From contig CATEWF010000038.1 in assembly GCA_949527715.1 (NCBI GenBank), positions 1 to 9,398 on the forward strand: a stretch of DNA of 9,398 bases, read 5' to 3'. Within the stretch, counting starts at the first letter, position 1; each line of letters begins with the position of its first letter. This DNA is from an uncultured Mycoplasmatota bacterium (GTDB lineage Bacteria > Bacillota_I > Bacilli_A > Mycoplasmatales > Mycoplasmoidaceae). The notes under the pieces were generated by a model that worked only from the letters and a program-made list of their open reading frames with translations, was not told where the DNA came from and ran no database searches. Shown piece after piece: positions 6,363 to 9,398 of the stretch. The translations under genes and the position numbers were made by a program.

Positions 6363-6623
6363 TTATTGAATATCTGAAGCGTTACCTAAATTGATCGCCA
6401 TACAACTAACTAAAGAAATTCCAGTAAATAAAAGAATAACACTAAACATTAAAATAATAGTTGCTTTATTTTTTTTGATTCATCCAGTAAACCAATTACT
6501 CATAGCAATTTCGTTTTCAGAAACTGGATATTTATAACTTCTTCAAAACCAAAAACCCATTGGTATACATGCAACTAAGCAAATAACACCAATAGTAATA
6601 AAAACTATGTTCTCTACAGACAT
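6363..6623 (-). CDS. Small two-helix membrane protein of unknown function
   Basis: This 86-aa ORF is visible only when TGA is read as tryptophan (W27 and W48). It has a hydrophobic helix near the N-terminus (about 5-27, ENIVFITIGVICLVACIP), a polar loop with basic and acidic residues (28-53), and a second helix (about 54-78, ATIILMFSVILLFTGISLVS), so both ends should face the same side. There is no obvious signal peptidase or lipobox site. The start lies 4 bases after the HPr stop with no Shine-Dalgarno sequence, so it is probably cotranscribed and translationally coupled to HPr. I do not recognise the family. Intact reading frame, tight spacing and clear helices argue that it is real. Confidence 0.75.
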
Positions 6624-6627
6624 TTAA

Positions 6628-6891
6628 TTAAATTAATTTAGAAGATTTAAGAATCTTTTCAATTCCTTCAATAGCAGCAGTTTCATCTAAGCCTTTTGCT
6701 TGAATTTCGATTTTATTGTTTTTCTTAACACCTAAAGCCATTAAATTAATTAATGATTTAGCATTAGCTGTTTTACCATCCATTAAAATTTTAATGTCAG
6801 ATTTATACTTAGAAGCTTCGTTAGTAATTTTAGAAGCTGGTCTAGCATGTAATCCAATTGGATCGATAATTTTTACAGTGATTGATTTCAT
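6628..6891 (-). CDS. ptsH: HPr phosphocarrier protein of the PTS
   Basis: This 87-aa cytosolic protein carries phosphate from enzyme I to the IIA domains of PTS transporters. The active histidine is H15 in GLHARPAS. The regulatory serine S46 lies in AKSLINLMALGV, the site phosphorylated by HPr kinase/phosphorylase in Firmicutes and mycoplasmas, so both controls are kept. Length is normal. The ATG at 6891 follows GAGG at 7-nt spacing. It is the first gene of a minus-strand unit with a small membrane protein 4 bases behind it, and lies about 1.5 kb upstream of the EIICBA transporter it should serve. Enzyme I and HPr kinase are not in the window. Confidence 0.97.
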   Translation of the reverse strand: MKSITVKIIDPIGLHARPASKITNEASKYKSDIKILMDGKTANAKSLINLMALGVKKNNKIEIQAKGLDETAAIEGIEKILKSSKLI

Positions 6892-6898
6892 TTTATAA

Positions 6899-6918
6899 CC
6901 TCGTATATATCTATTATA
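6899..6918 (-). promoter_or_regulatory. ptsH promoter -10 box and Shine-Dalgarno sequence
   Basis: TATAAT (6913-6918, minus strand) precedes the ptsH start by 21 bases and GAGG (6899-6902) by 7. The leader would be about 15 nt, just enough to hold the ribosome site. No hairpin lies between the end of cls and this promoter, so some read-through from cls is possible. Confidence 0.6.
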
Positions 6919-6942
6919 TAGTAAATATTTTGTAATTTCAAA

Positions 6943-8493
6943 TTATAGAAGAGGGTAATAAATCATCATTAAAGCAATTTTTAACTTGTCGAGTTTGTGT
7001 GAATTCTCTATTAAAAATTTATTATTAATTGTTATTGAATTAAACAATGTAAAATTTACATAATTAGTTAATTGTTGTGCTAAATCATTATTTTTAATAA
7101 GAATTGCATTTTCAAAATTAATTCATAGTGAGCGATAATCTAAATTATTCGATCCTGTAAACACATATTTATTGTCAATAATCATTAATTTAGAGTGAAT
7201 AAAACCATTGAATTCATAAACTTTAATTTTTGCATCAATCATTTTTTTGTAATTATTTCTATTTAAAAGAACAACAAAAGTTTTGTCGTCATTTTGACCT
7301 GGACAAATTAGTCTTACTTTAATTCCACTCTGACTTGCAATGATTAAGCAATCAACTATATCATCTGTTGGAAAAAAATATGGAGAAATGATATCAATTG
7401 ATTTTCTAGCTTTTAGAATTAAATTTAATATTTGGTTCTTAATGCTTTTCCCTTCGTAATCAGGAGAAGACTCAACTACTTGTGCATGAGTAATATTAGA
7501 AACTTTTTTAGGTACCAAAATTTTGTCTAATTTTTTATAAACATTATTAAATTCCTTTGAATCTCTTTTAATATCTGTCATAAAGCAGAAATCTTGACAA
7601 AACAATAAGTTCAAAGAGTTAACTATTTCTCCTTGTACTATGTAATTTAAATCTTTGAAATAGTTAGTTTTTTTATCAATTGATAAGTATTCATCACCAA
7701 TGTTACTACCACCATATAAAGCAATTTTATTATCAATGATAATTCCTTTTCTATGAGAACGGAAATTAGTAGCACCTTTAAATATGTTTAATCCGTGTGG
7801 GTTAAATTTAGCAACGCATATTCCGGCTTCTTTTAATTCTTTTACATATTTTTTCGGAAATTTATTAGCACAACCTACTCAATCATAAATAAATCTAATT
7901 TTAATACCAGATTTTGCTTTTTTTATGAGTTCACTCATAATGCATTTTAATCAAAATCCTTGACGAACTATATACATTTGAATGTGAATAGTTTTTTTTG
8001 CAGATCTGATTAATTGTATTGAAGTCTTATAAAGATCCGGGTTTGAATCAATTACTTGAATTTTATTATTTCTATAAATTGGGCGGAATGAGTTATTTTT
8101 AGCAAAATTAAAAATATTTAATTCATCATGTGTTAGACCTAGTTGTTTATTTTTATAAAATTTTTCATTTTTAACAAAATTCGCTTGCAAAGAATTGTAT
8201 TCTTTTCATTCTTTCTTTTTAAATGGAGTTGTTCCGAAAATAACAAAAAGAATATCACCAATCATCGGAAAGGCTAGAACAACAAATACTCAACACAATT
8301 TCACCATTGTATATCGTGTTGAGCTAACTATAAAAAAAGCAAACAACATGTCAATAATTAAAATTGCAACAATAACAGGAGCAAGAACATAAGTTTTGTC
8401 ATATCCGTAATAAATTAATAAAGTTAAAAAAGAAAATAGTGCAATTAACACTATTGAAATAATGAAACTCATCCAAATCTTTAATTTATTCAT
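6943..8493 (-). CDS. cls: Cardiolipin synthase (phospholipase D family)
   Basis: This 516-aa membrane enzyme joins two phosphatidylglycerol molecules into cardiolipin and glycerol. Hydrophobic helices lie at about 9-29, 35-57 and 68-85, the last including AFPMIGDILFVIFG, a typical Cls segment. Two phospholipase-D HKD motifs follow: H247-R-K249-x4-D254, then GGSNIGDEYL, and H433-S-K435-x4-D440, then TGSNNLDYRS. Length is normal for the family. Several tryptophans are TGA, which splits the frame under the standard code; no TAA or TAG occurs before the stop at 6943. The start is the ATG at 8493, two bases after the cdaM stop, without its own Shine-Dalgarno sequence, so it is probably expressed by translational coupling from cdaM. 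Both catalytic motifs are intact, so it should be active. Confidence 0.93.
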
Positions 8494-8495
8494 GA

Positions 8496-9185
8496 TTAAT
8501 TAGAAAAAGATTTTTCTTTATTTCTTGATTTGGATTTTTGTTTTTTTTCAAAAACATTTTTATTAATAGTAATTAAATTACTTGCAGTAAACATTTTGAT
8601 AATTTGGCTTGTTAATTTTTCAGGAACATCAGATAGTTTTTTAACTTCATCTAAGTGAACGCCTGTAATATTACCGTTAGTTTCACTAACAACAAAAGCA
8701 AAACAATCAAACTTCTCTGCAATACCAAACGCAGCACGATGACGTGCACCATATTGTACATTAATAATTTTTTTAGAAGTTGGTAAATAACTAGATACAG
8801 AAACTATTTTTCAATTTCTTACAATAATTGCTCCATCATGTAATGGAGATTTTTTATTATAAAAAATTGTATATATAAGCTCAGGAAAAAACTCAGATTC
8901 AATCCTATTACCAATGTTAATGTATTGATTTAAATTATCGTTTTTTTCGATAATTATTAAAGCTCCTACTTTGTCATTTGACATTTTAATCAGAGAAGAA
9001 ACAAGTTTACCAATGAAAGCCATCATCTTGTTGTATTCATCTTTATCTTTCTTTTTAAAAAAATTCATTCTTTTAAAAACATCTTTACCATCAACTCTTA
9101 AAAACTCGCTTGCAAATTGAATAATAACAACTCAACACACAAGAATTAATAAAAGAATTAAAAGAATTAATAAAATAGTTTGCAT
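8496..9185 (-). CDS. cdaM: Diadenylate cyclase, CdaM type (c-di-AMP synthase)
   Basis: This 229-aa protein converts two ATP to cyclic di-AMP, the second messenger that controls potassium transport and osmotic balance. One N-terminal hydrophobic helix (about 3-22, QTILLILLILLLILVCWVV) is followed by a short helical linker and the DAC catalytic domain. The domain has both signatures, DGA at 117-119 in SPLHDGAII and RHR at 148-150 in GARHRAAFGIAE. Bacillus CdaA has three membrane helices; a single helix matches the mycoplasma form CdaM. The tail (about 205-229) is lysine-rich. The ATG at 9185 has no Shine-Dalgarno sequence, and TATAAT ends 8 bases upstream, so the mRNA is probably leaderless. 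Two tryptophans are TGA. The usual Firmicute partners cdaR and glmM are absent; cls follows instead. Confidence 0.94.
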
Positions 9186-9187
9186 AT

Positions 9188-9208
9188 TTAATGATTATAT
9201 ATCATTAA
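9188..9208. repeat. Inverted repeat centred on the cdaM -10 box
   Basis: Arms TTAATGAT (9188-9195) and ATCATTAA (9201-9208) match perfectly around a 5-base centre, and the TATAAT box lies within the repeat. The position suits a repressor operator, but AT-rich sequence makes such repeats common, so this is tentative. Confidence 0.35.
9194..9199 (-). promoter_or_regulatory. -10 box of cdaM (leaderless)
   Basis: A perfect TATAAT on the minus strand is followed by eight bases and then the cdaM ATG. Transcription would start at or beside the start codon. There is no Shine-Dalgarno sequence. Confidence 0.6.
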
Positions 9209-9209
9209 T

Positions 9210-9398
9210 TTATTGTAAATAATAGTCAAATAATTTGTTGTTATTTTGCGCTTTTTCACAAGTTCCGAATTTAATATTTTTTGTTTTTAAATACTCAATG
9301 TTAGAGATTAGATTTTTGTTTTTTAAATCTGCATCATTAAACACTATTAATATTTTAGAAATCATGTTTTTACCGAAATTGTTTATAAATGTATTAAT
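9210..9398 (-). CDS. C-terminal end of an unrecognised protein (partial)
   Basis: An open minus-strand frame enters from the right edge and ends at TAA (9210-9212), giving 62 visible residues. It includes ISKILIVFNDADLKNKNLIS and ends NNKLFDYYLQ. The pattern of a hydrophobic strand followed by an acidic turn resembles an alpha/beta domain, but I recognise no family. It ends 24 bases upstream of the cdaM start, and cdaM has its own -10 box in that gap. No terminator hairpin is visible between them. The start is outside the window. Confidence 0.65.
   Translation of the reverse strand: MNTFINNFGKNMISKILIVFNDADLKNKNLISNIEYLKTKNIKFGTCEKAQNNNKLFDYYLQ

Noticed and set aside
6716..6898. Plus-strand 60-aa ORF over ptsH
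   Set aside because: It is antisense to HPr, whose motifs are unmistakable, and has no start signals.
8195..8392. Plus-strand 65-aa ORF over cls
   Set aside because: It is the shadow of the membrane-helix region of cls on the other strand.
2807..8493. Apparent frameshifts or pseudogenes in the PTS and cls genes
   Set aside because: All the breaks are TGA codons at tryptophan positions. With code 4 each gene is one intact frame with conserved motifs.
1..9398. CRISPR array, insertion sequence, prophage or toxin-antitoxin genes
   Set aside because: No regular repeat-spacer pattern, terminal repeats, transposase or toxin motifs were found; the genes are mostly core functions.

Overview
The window is from a mollicute (Mycoplasma-type) genome, most likely a sugar-fermenting member of the Hominis-type lineages (Mycoplasmopsis, Metamycoplasma and relatives). 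TGA is read as tryptophan: tig, the PTS transporter, cardiolipin synthase, the diadenylate cyclase and a small membrane protein stay open and keep family-specific motifs only if TGA is W. The DNA is very AT-rich, spacers are short, tRNA genes encode their CCA ends, and CdaM has the single-helix form known from mycoplasmas. Genus and species are inference.

Layout, left to right. (1) 9-281: a tight minus-strand tRNA cluster, Asn-Glu-Val, with a terminator at its left end. (2) 282-772: about 490 bases with no intact gene. It holds a candidate tRNA promoter, a second minus-strand terminator, an orphan Shine-Dalgarno sequence that may mark a decayed gene, and the tig promoter. (3) 773-2080: trigger factor (+). 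(4) 2073-2688: a NifU-like protein (-) whose end overlaps tig, then divergently an S1-domain RNA-binding protein (+); the two share a 25-bp spacer with back-to-back -10 boxes. (5) 2694-2800: tRNA-Arg(UCG), five bases after the S1 gene, then a bidirectional terminator. (6) 2807-6891, minus strand: HPr, an 86-aa two-helix membrane protein, a DUF2130 coiled-coil protein with a PD-(D/E)XK-like motif, and a glucose-family PTS EIICBA transporter. (7) 6943-9185, minus strand: diadenylate cyclase cdaM followed after 2 bases by cardiolipin synthase cls. (8) 9210-9398: the C-terminal end of an unrecognised protein running off the window.

How the genes work together. HPr would pass phosphate to the IIA-IIB-IIC chain of the PTS enzyme; enzyme I and HPr kinase are not here. 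CdaM (c-di-AMP) and Cls (cardiolipin) form a membrane-homeostasis pair. Tig, Nfu and the S1 protein are housekeeping factors.

Four genes (nfu, the S1 gene, the PTS gene, cdaM) have a -10-like box ending 7-8 bases before ATG and no Shine-Dalgarno sequence, so they look leaderless. tig, HPr and the DUF2130 gene have a Shine-Dalgarno sequence and a more distant -10. The other notable oddity is tRNA-Glu, where the near-universal G19-C56 elbow pair appears to be replaced by A19-U56. I see no CRISPR array, insertion sequence or recognisable defence island.
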